Assembly (NCBI GenBank): GCA_036924835.1
Contig: JBAGRR010000001.1
Span: 2,495,001 to 2,559,000, forward strand
Reading direction: 5' to 3'
DNA: 64,000 nucleotides
Origin: Nitrobacteraceae bacterium AZCC 1564
Lineage (GTDB): Bacteria > Pseudomonadota > Alphaproteobacteria > Rhizobiales > Xanthobacteraceae
This document shows, piece by piece, positions 53,045 through 61,803 of this stretch; position 1 is the first letter of the stretch; every line of letters begins with the position of its first letter. The notes beneath the pieces are model-generated. The model worked only from the letters and a program-made list of their open reading frames with translations. It was not told the DNA's origin and did no database searches. A program made the translations under genes and the position numbers.

Positions 53045-53923
53045 TCAATTCTGCTCGTTAGCAGACATTTGACGCTCGAATTGTGCTCCGAGCTTTTCGG
53101 CCGTCTCCATCATGATTGGAAGTTGTTGGAGCGCCTTGCCAATCGATAAACGGGCTGCTGGCGCAGAAATCGCCAGCGCGGCGCAAAGTGTCCCATCCGC
53201 AGTCCTGACCGGAACGGCGAGACAAACGACACCAGCCAGAAACTCCTGATCGTCGATCGAATAACCGCGCTTCTTGATTTCCTGAACTTCACGGTCCAGC
53301 GCATCGACGTCGCAGATGGTATTCTCAGTGTATCGATGTAACGCGGAAGCCTGGATGAGGTCGCGACGCTTGGCCGGGGCAATCTCGCTTAAGAACAATT
53401 TGCCCATCGACGTGCAATGCAATGGGACTTTTGAGCCTGGTTCGAATTTAAGACCAAAGGGCCATTTCGATTCAACACGCTCGATATAGACGATCGCGTT
53501 CCCTTCCATCACTCCGAGATTGCATGTCTCGCCAACATTGCTGGATAGAGCTTGCAGCAGTGCTTGTCTCGGCGCCGCCTCGGCCCAGTAACGCAATACA
53601 TCAAGTGCGAAATTGACAAGGCGCGGACCCGGGCCGCGCAGCCTGCCACTGACGCCGCGCTGTAGAAGGCCATCCTTCTCAAGCTGCCGGACGAGACGAT
53701 GCATCGTTGGTTTCGGCACATCGACCAGCGCAGATAATTCCGAAACGCTAAGGTCTCGGCGCATGTGAGCTGCTGCTTCAAGGACGTTGAACGCCCTTAG
53801 CCCAGCCCCTCCAATTCCTGCGTCAACGCCTTGAGAAGCGTCCTGCAACAAGAGGCTTTGTAGATCGACCTGACGAGCTGCAGCTGCGGCCTTCGACGTT
53901 GACTTGTGCTTTGAATCTTCCAT
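53045..53923 (-). CDS. IclR family transcriptional regulator (paralogue 2)
   Basis: A 292-residue regulator with winged helix (AFNVLEAAAHMRRDLSVSEL region, VPKPTMHRLVRQLE) and IclR effector domain (GETCNLGVM, LHCTSMGKLFLS, HRYTENTI, DDQEFLAGVVCLAVPV). It matches paralogue 1 at 45257 closely through the effector domain, so the two probably sense the same or similar ligands. An ATG at 53923 is preferred; an in-frame start at 54022 adds 33 residues. It is divergent to the second BKACE gene across a 256-base AT-rich spacer. Confidence 0.9.
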   Translation of the reverse strand: MEDSKHKSTSKAAAAARQVDLQSLLLQDASQGVDAGIGGAGLRAFNVLEAAAHMRRDLSVSELSALVDVPKPTMHRLVRQLEKDGLLQRGVSGRLRGPGPRLVNFALDVLRYWAEAAPRQALLQALSSNVGETCNLGVMEGNAIVYIERVESKWPFGLKFEPGSKVPLHCTSMGKLFLSEIAPAKRRDLIQASALHRYTENTICDVDALDREVQEIKKRGYSIDDQEFLAGVVCLAVPVRTADGTLCAALAISAPAARLSIGKALQQLPIMMETAEKLGAQFERQMSANEQN

Positions 53924-54023
53924 TCGAGTATCAAAAACCAAACCAAAATTTATCGCAACTGAATTCTGCCAGGGGTCAAAAAATTTGCCGGACGCGAGAG
54001 GCGCGCCGCATAGGAACATCATA

Positions 54024-54041
54024 ACATATTGATTTATATTG
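54024..54041. promoter_or_regulatory. Direct repeat ATATTGAT-TT-ATATTGAT
   Basis: Two identical 8-mers with a 10-base period (one helical turn) in the spacer between the second IclR gene and the second BKACE gene. It is a possible operator. Confidence 0.4.
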
Positions 54042-54179
54042 ATATAACAGATCGGATCGCAGCACTCAGCGCGTCATTCAAAAGTTTTCCATACAGGTTG
54101 CGACGTCTTCTGACATCGCCTAGCGTTCTTAAGTCTCATTATCGAGACGAAATAAAGTCAAAAATGATAGGGAAACGCC

Positions 54180-55088
54180 ATGAAAGCCAACCTCACGGAC
54201 CCCGGCAAAGTCGTCATTACGGTAGCCCCCACAGGCGGTCTCCATGGCCGCGAAGCCAATCCGGCCTTGCCAGAACAACCGAAGGACATCGTCCAATCTT
54301 TCAGGGATTGCTTCAATGCCGGCGCCACAGTGGCCCATATGCACGTGCGGGATCCGCGAGGCGTCACCACCGCAAACTTGGACATTTATGGCGAAGTGAT
54401 CGATGGCGTGATGTCACGCTGCCCGGGAATGATCACTCAGGTCGGGAATGGAATTGGGCTGAGATATGAGGATCCCAAAAAGGAGGGAGAGCCGTTCTCG
54501 CTCGACGAGCGAATGAACCTTCTCAATATTAAGCCCGTTCCGGATCAACTTACGCTCAACATGGGCACATTTCACTTCGAACATAAGAACAGTGAATTCC
54601 TGTTCCCGAACTCGAAGCGGTGGAATACCGAGTTCGTAAAGGGATGCACTGAACGCGGGATCGGAAATGAACTCGAAGTCTATGATCTGAGCCATATCCA
54701 GAACGCGATCGATCTCATCGAACGAGGCGTTCTCAAGCCGCCGCTGCATTTCAGCTTTGTCCTCGGCATTAAAGGCGGCGTCCCGGCAACGCCACAGGTC
54801 TTGATGGCCATGCTTGACGCGATACCGGACGGATCGAGCTGGCAAGTGGTGAGCATCGGCAAACACCAGCTTCCCTTGAGCACAACGGTTCTGGCGATGG
54901 GCGGCAATATCCGCGTCGGGATGGAAGACAACGTCTATTTCTCACATGGCGTTCTCGCCGTGAGCAACGCTCAACTGGTCGAGCGGGCGGTTCGAATTGC
55001 GCGCGAACTTGGTCGAGAAATTGCAACGCCAGAGGAAGCGCGTGAAATGCTCCACATGCCGAAAGCGCCGCAGCGCGAACCGGCCTGA
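54180..55088 (+). CDS. BKACE family beta-keto acid cleavage enzyme (paralogue 2)
   Basis: A 302-residue DUF849/BKACE enzyme. Zinc ligands H53 and H55 lie in HMHVRD (53-58); VAPTGGLHG is near the N-terminus, and GKHQLPLSTT and GMEDNVYFSHG are near the C-terminus. It is 23 residues longer than the first paralogue and differs in the segment after the HxH motif (VGNGIGLRYED), where substrate specificity is set, so it probably uses a different beta-keto acid. It is divergent to the second IclR gene and stands alone before bioB. Confidence 0.9.
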   Translation: MKANLTDPGKVVITVAPTGGLHGREANPALPEQPKDIVQSFRDCFNAGATVAHMHVRDPRGVTTANLDIYGEVIDGVMSRCPGMITQVGNGIGLRYEDPKKEGEPFSLDERMNLLNIKPVPDQLTLNMGTFHFEHKNSEFLFPNSKRWNTEFVKGCTERGIGNELEVYDLSHIQNAIDLIERGVLKPPLHFSFVLGIKGGVPATPQVLMAMLDAIPDGSSWQVVSIGKHQLPLSTTVLAMGGNIRVGMEDNVYFSHGVLAVSNAQLVERAVRIARELGREIATPEEAREMLHMPKAPQREPA

Positions 55089-55130
55089 CATCGGCGCCCG
55101 CACGATGGATGTACCAACACAAGCAGCGTT

Positions 55131-55158
55131 AACCGTCTCGGGACGTGCCGAGACGGTT
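55131..55158. terminator. Hairpin between BKACE and bioB
   Basis: A perfect 11-bp stem (55131-55141 with 55148-55158, AACCGTCTCGG and complement) and 6-base loop, followed by only a short T run. It could be a weak terminator for the BKACE gene. Confidence 0.55.
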
Positions 55159-55233
55159 TGAAGCCACACACCTGACACTGGCGGATACTGCCGGACTTGC
55201 TGGTCTCTCCGCTCTTACACAAGGACCTTCCCT

Positions 55234-56199
55234 ATGGTCACGCATGATCGAACCAAGCCCCGCCATAACTGGAGCCGATCGGAGGTCGAAGCACTGTTTG
55301 AGTTGCCGTTTCCGGAGCTGATGTTCGAAGCGGCCATCGTGCACCGCGCTTGGTTCGATCCTTCCGAAATTCAGCTTTCGCAACTCCTATCGGTAAAGAC
55401 CGGAGGCTGCGCGGAAAACTGCGGCTATTGCAACCAATCGGCACACTTCGATACGGGGCTGAAAGCCTCGCGCCTCATGGAGGCAGAGGCAGTCATTGCC
55501 AACGCAGCGCAAGCCAAAGCTGCTGGAGCACAACGCTTCTGCATGGGAGCAGCATGGCGCGACCTGAAGGATCGCGATATGCCGGCACTCGCAGCCATGA
55601 TTTCCGGCGTTAAGGCCATGGGGTTGGAAACCTGCGCTACACTTGGAATGTTGACGCCGGCACAAGCGAAGGCGTTAAAGACCGCAGGTCTCGACTATTA
55701 TAATCATAATCTCGATACCGCGCCGGAAGATTACCAGCGCATCGTCACAACTCGCACCTATCAGGAACGGCTGGATACTTTGGAGCACGTGCGCGCGGCG
55801 GGAATGAACGTCTGCTGCGGCGGGATCGTCGGTATGGGGGAGACGCGAAGCCATCGAGCCGGCCTGCTGCACGCGCTGGCTACCCTGCCCGCACACCCGG
55901 AATCCTTGCCGATCAATGCACTTGTTCCTATCGCGGGGACTCCACTCGGCAATTCCACACCCATCGATGGACTGGAGTTCGTACGCACGGTTGCTGTCGC
56001 ACGCCTCGTCTGCCCGAAATCGATTGTCAGGCTCTCTGCCGGACGTGAAGGCATGAGCCGAGAGCTGCAAACTCTCTGCTTTCTCGCTGGAGCCAATTCG
56101 ATCTTCATCGGCGGAAAATTACTGACCACTCCCCTCCCGGACCATGACAAGGATGCTCAGTTGCTTGAGGATCTAGGTATGCAACCGATGTCCCATTGA
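55234..56199 (+). CDS. bioB: Biotin synthase
   Basis: A 321-residue radical SAM enzyme. The cluster cysteines C59, C63 and C66 form C-x3-C-x2-C (CAENCGYC). The family motifs [43 protein letters not shown] and VRLSAGRE are present. It inserts sulfur into dethiobiotin in the last step of biotin synthesis. The loop around the cluster ([17 protein letters not shown]) follows the alphaproteobacterial form. It is separated from bioF (39856) by 14 kb containing the biotin-dependent carboxylase and its partners. Confidence 0.94.
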   Translation: MVTHDRTKPRHNWSRSEVEALFELPFPELMFEAAIVHRAWFDPSEIQLSQLLSVKTGGCAENCGYCNQSAHFDTGLKASRLMEAEAVIANAAQAKAAGAQRFCMGAAWRDLKDRDMPALAAMISGVKAMGLETCATLGMLTPAQAKALKTAGLDYYNHNLDTAPEDYQRIVTTRTYQERLDTLEHVRAAGMNVCCGGIVGMGETRSHRAGLLHALATLPAHPESLPINALVPIAGTPLGNSTPIDGLEFVRTVAVARLVCPKSIVRLSAGREGMSRELQTLCFLAGANSIFIGGKLLTTPLPDHDKDAQLLEDLGMQPMSH

Positions 56200-56351
56200 G
56201 AGTCAGGAAGGACCTAGAGACGATCATTGGGGAATGGTCCGACGGCCTGATCGTTTGGTCCGCACCTTGCGTAACACAGCGGTCCTCACGAGCCGGCTAC
56301 GTTAAAGGGAAGTGAGTGCTGTTATACGACGCGCCGATACGCGAAAAGTGC

Positions 56352-56401
56352 TGGCGATCCCGGGAAGAATCGAACTTCCGACCTACGGTTTAGGAAACCG
56401 C
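56352..56401 (-). other. tRNA-Arg(CCT) 3' fragment, probable att site
   Basis: Read on the minus strand: anticodon arm (56401-56385, loop TTCCTAA with anticodon CCT), 5-base variable loop, T arm with stem GGAAG/CTTCC and loop TTCGATT, acceptor 3' strand CGGGATC, discriminator G and encoded CCA. The D arm and the 5' acceptor strand (GATCCCG expected near 56428) are missing. Such 3'-half copies are the usual trace of integration at a tRNA gene. Confidence 0.75.
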
Positions 56402-56456
56402 TTTCTCGGCAGCAATTTCAATACCTTACTGGCCGCGTGTTGCATCTATGTTGCAT

Positions 56457-56966
56457 TCAGACCTCCACGGCCACGTAGTGGTTCACGGCTGAGGGCCACG
56501 GCAATCGTGCGCCGATGTATCCGCCGAGGACGATAGACAGCATCGCTAACGGCGATCCTAAAGAATGGGTCGAAATGCCTGTCAAGCCGTGCCCAACCTC
56601 GCCAAGACACTTCCGACCCCCATGAGCATGCTGCCCACGATCTGGCGAAAGAAGTCATTTTGATCAGGGAAGCCTTCGATGGAGAAGCGCCTCCGCAAAT
56701 ACGGTCATCAGGGAACCAAGCACAACGCCGCCAGGAAGTGTGATGCCAAAATTCGCACGAGCGCCAGTGGCGCCGTCAAATAGACGGACTTACCGAGATA
56801 GACCACATCCAGTACAAGCAGGAGCTGGTTTGACAGGATTGCAATCGCAGCGGCGACAGCCCATGCATGAATACTATTGCCGTTTCCTTCGCGCACGGAT
56901 CGCGCCGAAGCTACGCAAGGCAATCGCCTGCTCAACGGATCCAAACAAGGTGCCGATAACGAGCCC
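56457..56966 (-). pseudogene. YeeE/YedE sulfur-transport family pseudogene
   Basis: Broken pieces of a YeeE/YedE (PF04143) membrane protein in three frames on the minus strand. In order: GLVIGTLFGSVEQ with FGAI, then AAAIAILSNQLLL with YLGKSVYLTAPL, then ANFGITLPGGVVLGSL, then VGSMLMGVGSVLARLG, then GLTGISTHSLGSPLAMLSI. The order matches the family, but there are frameshifts, a stop at 56874-56876 and an apparent internal deletion near 56775. No intact frame remains. Confidence 0.65.
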
Positions 56967-57128
56967 ATGGTTATCGATCACGTAGTCGATGTTCATGCCG
57001 GCAGTCTTGGCCGCTTCAAGGTAGCTTTCGACATCGGCAGCCGGGTCGGCCACGACACCTGTTGCTTTTCCTCCGCAACCAAAAAGATATGAGATACAAA
57101 CGGGATCCGTGTGCAGTAATTGTCAAAG
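56967..57128 (-). pseudogene. MBL-fold hydrolase pseudogene, N-terminal fragment
   Basis: The minus-strand reading gives LLHTDPVCISYLFGCGGKA, then VADPAADVESYLEAAKTAGM and NIDYVIDNH, the N-terminus of ETHE1/persulfide-dioxygenase-like MBL proteins. An in-frame TGA lies just before LLH, and homology ends where the zinc motif THxHxDH should be. It runs directly into the YeeE/YedE remnant, so a deletion joined two neighbouring sulfur-metabolism genes. Confidence 0.65.
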
Positions 57129-57494
57129 GGTCATCGGCTCACGATCGCACGATCGGATAAAGCTCAACAACTGCTCCAGACGCAGGCCCGAGCTTTCGGT
57201 GTTAACAAGCGGATGAAAATTCAACTACTCCGCATCCAGTAGCGACGCGTTGATTACGGCAATCACACAGAGAAATCGAAGGCCGGTCAGCTCAGCGGCC
57301 GGGGACTATTAACCGCGGCTTCGTTTGCAATTGATCTCCTATGCATCTTCTCGGCTAAGATGCTGGCATCTGGTGACTTCTGCGTCGCCATCTTCAAATC
57401 GCACACGGTGACTTTCTACGCACCATCCGCCCCGTCTGCATCAACGCCTCCCGTTGGTTTCGATAAATCGCCTTAGCATTGATGAGAGGCGTAG
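57129..57494. other. Intergenic stretch without recognised gene
   Basis: 366 bases between the MBL remnant and the ABC ATPase stop. No open frame of note, no repeat and no clear terminator seen. Confidence 0.5.
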
Positions 57495-58271
57495 CTATGC
57501 CGCTTCGTCCCTTAACATCTTCCAAATCTGCGTACGAAAGTGAACGAAGCTCGGTCGATCCATCACATCCTCAATCCGCGCCGCGCTCGACCATTTTTCC
57601 GCTCGACGCGTCGCTCCCACATCGATGATGTCACGAATACGGCCCGGTCTGCGGTCCATCACCACAACGCGATCGGCCAGGTAGACAGCCTCCTCAACGG
57701 CGTGAGTAATAAAGAGAACCGTAAGTGGATTTTGCTGGCAGGTGGCCGCCAAATCCTCCTGCATCACCGTTCTTGTCTGCGCATCGAGAGCACCAAACGG
57801 CTCATCCATTAGAAGCACTTTAGGCTCGAGTGCATAAGCACGGGCAATTGCAACACGTTGCTGCATGCCTCCAGAGAGCTGACTAGGATAGCTCTGCTCG
57901 TGACCATCTAGATGCATCATACGAACGTAACGAGCGACGCGCCGCTGAATCTCGTCTCGCGGCATACCTTTGGCGCGGAGACCGAACCCGATATTTTCCG
58001 CCACTGTCTTCCATGGGAAAAGAGCGAACTGCTGAAAGACAACTGCTCGTTCGGGCCCCGGGCCGGTAACTTCTTTATCGTCGACGTACACGTGGCCGCT
58101 ACTTGGCACCTCCAAGCCTGCAACCATTCGCATCAACGTTGTCTTTCCGCACCCTGATGGCCCTACGATCGCGACGAACTCCTTGTCAGCAACCGTAACA
58201 CTCACATCCTTCAAGGCCACCATACCTCGACCGAACGTGCGACCTACGTGCTCGAAGCGGATTGTACTCAT
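57495..58271 (-). CDS. ABC transporter ATP-binding protein, SsuB/TauB type
   Basis: A 258-residue ATPase with Walker A GPSGCGKT, signature LSGGMQQR and Walker B VLLMDEPFGALDA. The ATG at 58271 follows GGGGAGAAGAAAAC; a reading from 58292 overlaps the LacI stop. It is the last gene of the minus-strand operon and should power the importer with permeases at 62953 and 63723 and binding protein at 61848, although it lies more than 3.5 kb from them. Confidence 0.9.
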   Translation of the reverse strand: MSTIRFEHVGRTFGRGMVALKDVSVTVADKEFVAIVGPSGCGKTTLMRMVAGLEVPSSGHVYVDDKEVTGPGPERAVVFQQFALFPWKTVAENIGFGLRAKGMPRDEIQRRVARYVRMMHLDGHEQSYPSQLSGGMQQRVAIARAYALEPKVLLMDEPFGALDAQTRTVMQEDLAATCQQNPLTVLFITHAVEEAVYLADRVVVMDRRPGRIRDIIDVGATRRAEKWSSAARIEDVMDRPSFVHFRTQIWKMLRDEAA

Positions 58272-58288
58272 GTTTTCTTCTCCCCTCC

Positions 58289-59302
58289 TCAAGCCGTTTC
58301 GCGCGTGATGAGCTCAAAACCGACGTTGACGATGGACTGCTCGATGGGCTTCTTGCGCAGTCGCGCTAAGAGCAGTTCTCCCGTGACCGTTCCGATCCGC
58401 CGCTGCGGAATGCGAACAGTCGTAAGTTGCGGATTCATGGCGGCCGCCAACGCAGTATCGTCAAAGCCGGCAACAGCCACATCGCCGGGCACATTGATGC
58501 CGAGTCGCTGGCACTCAAAGATGAAGCCAGCGGCAATGATATCACTGGCCGCGAACCACGCTTCTGGGCGCGCATTCTTTGGCGTGGCCGCGAACCGCCT
58601 CGCTAATTCGCTTCCGCTCGAATAGGCGATGGTATCGCTCGATATCCAAGCTTCTTGCGCCGGAAGCCCTGCCGACGCCAACGCTTGGCGAAAGCCCTCT
58701 TCACGCGCTTGAGTTCGGTCGTTATCGGTCTGCGTACCGCCGATGTAGCCCAACCGACGCGCCCCCTTATCGATGAGGTAACGGGTCATTTCCAGCGCGC
58801 CTTGATAATTCGAGAACCCAACCGCCATGTCGATCGGCTCTGGCCCGATATTCCAAAACTCGACAACGGGTATTCCCATCGTTCGGAGAAGAGTTCTGGT
58901 AGCCGTCGTGTGGGTAAAGCCCGTCAGTATTATCGCATCCGGCTTATAGCTGAGTAGACCTCGGACCTGTTGCTCCTCTGTTTCCCTATCGTATCCACTG
59001 TATGCAATACAGAGCGAATACCCAGCTGGTGCAAGGACGCTCGACAATCCCTCGATTGTTTCGGCAAATACGGAATTCGATACGTTGGGAACGACCAAGC
59101 CAATTTGCTTGCTTCCGCGCGCAGATAGAGCGCTTGCGGCGAGGTTCGTGACGTAACCCAATTCCTTGACTGCGCGACGTATCGCCTCCCGGGTTTCAGC
59201 GTGAACGCTGCTGCCGTCGCGCAATGCCCGACTGACAGTCATCGGCGCGACCCCGGCAAGGCGCGCAACGTCGCGCATAGTTGGAGGTTTTCGTGTGTTC
59301 AT
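58289..59302 (-). CDS. LacI family transcriptional regulator
   Basis: A 337-residue regulator with N-terminal HTH (MRDVARLAGVAPMTVSRALRDGS) and hinge helix LAASALSARGSKQIGLVVPNV, followed by a periplasmic-binding-like effector domain (about 65-335). The domain order and the GntR-like form (GntR subgroup of LacI) suggest a sugar acid as effector. It starts 1 base after the epimerase stop, so it lies inside the operon it probably controls. Confidence 0.9.
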   Translation of the reverse strand: MNTRKPPTMRDVARLAGVAPMTVSRALRDGSSVHAETREAIRRAVKELGYVTNLAASALSARGSKQIGLVVPNVSNSVFAETIEGLSSVLAPAGYSLCIAYSGYDRETEEQQVRGLLSYKPDAIILTGFTHTTATRTLLRTMGIPVVEFWNIGPEPIDMAVGFSNYQGALEMTRYLIDKGARRLGYIGGTQTDNDRTQAREEGFRQALASAGLPAQEAWISSDTIAYSSGSELARRFAATPKNARPEAWFAASDIIAAGFIFECQRLGINVPGDVAVAGFDDTALAAAMNPQLTTVRIPQRRIGTVTGELLLARLRKKPIEQSIVNVGFELITRETA

Positions 59303-59303
59303 T

Positions 59304-60161
59304 TCAGTTTTCGAACATGGACTTGATTAAACCAAGACCGTCACGTGCCAATTTATCGGAATCTGCAAACGGATCGCGCCAAATCGCAAGAGCATCGGCA
59401 TGATCAGGTGCCATCGGCGCACGCGCAAAGGCCTCTATCCCCAACATGCCATGATAGCCGCTCTGTGCCAATCGCGTCGCAAGTCGCGCGAGATCGAGGC
59501 TACCATCCGTAAGTGCTCCGCGGTGGCTTTGATCAAGCTCAAAGTACCCCAGCTTTGGGAGAGCGACATCTATCGCCGCCTGCATGTTAGCTTCTTCAAT
59601 CGCCATATGAAACGTGTCGAGATGTAACATGAGGTTCGGATGCTCTCCCGCGAGTTTGAGATACTCCATCCCCTGCGCCACCGTGTTGAGCAGATTGGTC
59701 TCGTAACGATTGACCAATTCGATTGCCAGACGCACTCCGGCAGCCTGCGCTTCGCCCGCCAATGCACCGAGGACTTCGGCACTTCGTTGCATTTGCCCTG
59801 GCACCGGGGGACCTGATGCTTTCATCAACGGCGCATAGAACACACCGTTGATTTGACTTGAACCCATATCTCGGGCCATTGCGATGGCGCGGCGCAGTCG
59901 ATCACGGCCGCGCTGTTGCATGGTCTGATCGATACTTCCGATGTCACAATCAGGGGCAACGCCCGCCGTATTGATCGGGCTTAATCCCCTGCTCTCGAAA
60001 GCTTGCGCCATTGCGGCAGGATCTATGATCTCGAAGCTTCGCAATGGTACGACAACGTGGCTAAATCCGATTGCTGCGGCTCTATCCAAGGCCGGCTTAA
60101 TGCCATTGGCGGAAAAGTCTCCCGTCCATATCGCAGGATGAATAGCGACCTGCAGATTCAT
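59304..60161 (-). CDS. Sugar phosphate isomerase/epimerase-like TIM barrel protein
   Basis: A 285-residue xylose-isomerase-like barrel (AP endonuclease family 2, PF01261). Metal-ligand positions are visible as E in LAIELVNRYETN, D in LMLHLDTFHMAIEE, H in LDQSHRGALTDG and a final E in LGIEAFAR. Relatives include hydroxypyruvate isomerase, tagatose/psicose epimerases and IolE/IolI, so a 2-keto sugar or inositol-type substrate is expected. It overlaps the SDR gene upstream by 4 bases and is followed by LacI. Confidence 0.87.
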   Translation of the reverse strand: MNLQVAIHPAIWTGDFSANGIKPALDRAAAIGFSHVVVPLRSFEIIDPAAMAQAFESRGLSPINTAGVAPDCDIGSIDQTMQQRGRDRLRRAIAMARDMGSSQINGVFYAPLMKASGPPVPGQMQRSAEVLGALAGEAQAAGVRLAIELVNRYETNLLNTVAQGMEYLKLAGEHPNLMLHLDTFHMAIEEANMQAAIDVALPKLGYFELDQSHRGALTDGSLDLARLATRLAQSGYHGMLGIEAFARAPMAPDHADALAIWRDPFADSDKLARDGLGLIKSMFEN

Positions 60162-61042
60162 TTTGCGATCCCAAACATCGCCTCGACCTCTCCCATCTCC
60201 GGCCGAGGACCGATCGATTCACCGGGATCGCCTCGCATTGTGTATCCGCCGTCAACCGGGATGATGGTGCCCGTAATAAACGCTGACCCGGGAAGTGCGA
60301 GAAATGCAATGAGACGGCCAACCTCTTCCGGTAATCCCCAACGTCCCGCCGGCGCGCGCTCTGCATAGTTCATGTAATCGAGCATGCCGGCCTTCAGACG
60401 ATCGCGCAAAGTTTCGGTCAGAATGTATCCTGGCGCGACAGCATTCACGGTGATATTGCGCCGCGCCGTTTCGACCGCTAAAGCCTTCGTAAACCCGTTG
60501 ATACCCGTTTTCGCACTTGCATAGGCAATCCGGAAGGGCACGCCCGTAACGCCGAGCACCGAGCTGATATTGATGATCCGTCCAAACCCTCGGCGCTCCA
60601 TTTGCGGAATCGATGCTTGACTGCACAGGAACGCCCCTCTCAGGTGTATCCGGCACATGACATCAAAATCATCGACGCTTATCGTTTCTGCGAGTCCGAG
60701 ACGCGGCGTCATAATACCCGCTGCATTGACGAGAACGCCGACGTGCCCGAACTGTTTCTCCGCTGCGGCAAAAGCGGCGGTAATCGAATTCTCATCGCCA
60801 ACGTCAAGCGGCACTGCCAATGTTGGAATTTTGAATTCCGTTGCAAGTGCCGCCGCGCTGCTCCGAGCACGCTCCAAATTCAAATCAGCGAGGCAGACGT
60901 GCCCGCCTTTCGCTGCGAGCGCGCGCGCGGTGGCAAAGCCGATACCTTGCGCGCCCCCCGTTACAAAGCAGGGGATGCCATCTAGTCTTTCGGGATTCTG
61001 TATCTTGAGTTCATGGTGTTGACGCGAATTAGCTTCGTTCAT
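60158..61042 (-). CDS. SDR family oxidoreductase
   Basis: A 294-residue SDR, longer than classical because of an N-terminal extension (about 1-24). Motifs are TGGAQGIG, VNAAG, YASAK and C-terminal GTIIPVDGGY. Asp in LADLN suggests NAD(H). It overlaps the next SDR by 4 bases upstream and the epimerase by 4 bases downstream. With the second SDR it may catalyse successive oxidations of a polyol, hydroxy acid or sugar acid imported by the operon's ABC system. Confidence 0.9.
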   Translation of the reverse strand: MNEANSRQHHELKIQNPERLDGIPCFVTGGAQGIGFATARALAAKGGHVCLADLNLERARSSAAALATEFKIPTLAVPLDVGDENSITAAFAAAEKQFGHVGVLVNAAGIMTPRLGLAETISVDDFDVMCRIHLRGAFLCSQASIPQMERRGFGRIINISSVLGVTGVPFRIAYASAKTGINGFTKALAVETARRNITVNAVAPGYILTETLRDRLKAGMLDYMNYAERAPAGRWGLPEEVGRLIAFLALPGSAFITGTIIPVDGGYTMRGDPGESIGPRPEMGEVEAMFGIAK

Positions 61043-61773
61043 GAATGCACCGTTCCGCCATCAACATTGATGACTTGACCATTGACGTAGCTTGAGTCCG
61101 GGCCGACCAGAAAGCTGATCACCGAAGCGACTTCGCTCGGCTGCGCAAAACGGCGAATGGGTATTTCCTGCATGAGGGCGTCATGACGCGCCTCTATCAA
61201 CTTCTCAGTCATGGTCGTGAGAATAATGCCGGGAGCAACCCCATTCACATGCACAGTAGGAGCCAGCTTCCGGGCGCTGGCGCGGATCATTCCGGTGATC
61301 GCGCCCTTAGCCGCGGAGTATCCAATCCGATCTAGACCACCGCGCCTATAAGCCAACGAAGACGTGAGGACGATTCGAGCCGGCTTCTGACTTGTGCCGT
61401 CATGGCGTGACGCAAACGACCGCACCATCAGGTATGCCGTTCGCGTATTGGAGTTCATGACCGCGTCGAAAATGCTGGCATCCTCGGGCTCTGCCGGATC
61501 CGGGAGCGAAAGACCGGCGAGATGGACCAACGCGTGGACAGGCCGTCCAACAGCGTCAGAAACCGCGGCGCATTTTGCATGATCCGACAAGTCACTTGTC
61601 ACTGTTAAAACATCGCCGGAGCCGAGGCCTCGCTTTGCCTGTTCAAGGCGATCCTCGGAAACATCCGCTAATACGACAAAGTACCCCTCGGCGAGAAAAC
61701 GCTTGGCAGTTTCCCGACCTATTCCACCAGCACCGCCCGTTATAACGACAACGGGCTTAGACGAAGTCACCAT
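61039..61773 (-). CDS. SDR family oxidoreductase
   Basis: A 244-residue SDR with cofactor motif TGGAGGIG, HLAG in place of NNAG, catalytic YSAAK and C-terminal GQVINVDGG. The ATG at 61773 follows AGGAACTCTC; an in-frame start at 61800 is less likely. It lies 74 bases after the binding-protein stop, the spacer holding a hairpin, and overlaps the next SDR by 4. Confidence 0.9.
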   Translation of the reverse strand: MVTSSKPVVVITGGAGGIGRETAKRFLAEGYFVVLADVSEDRLEQAKRGLGSGDVLTVTSDLSDHAKCAAVSDAVGRPVHALVHLAGLSLPDPAEPEDASIFDAVMNSNTRTAYLMVRSFASRHDGTSQKPARIVLTSSLAYRRGGLDRIGYSAAKGAITGMIRASARKLAPTVHVNGVAPGIILTTMTEKLIEARHDALMQEIPIRRFAQPSEVASVISFLVGPDSSYVNGQVINVDGGTVHS

Positions 61774-61803
61774 GAGAGAGTTCCTGAATTCGACATACAC
61801 CTC

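Noticed and set aside
56352-56428. A complete, functional tRNA-Arg
   Set aside because: The D arm and 5' acceptor strand are missing, so it is only a 3' fragment.
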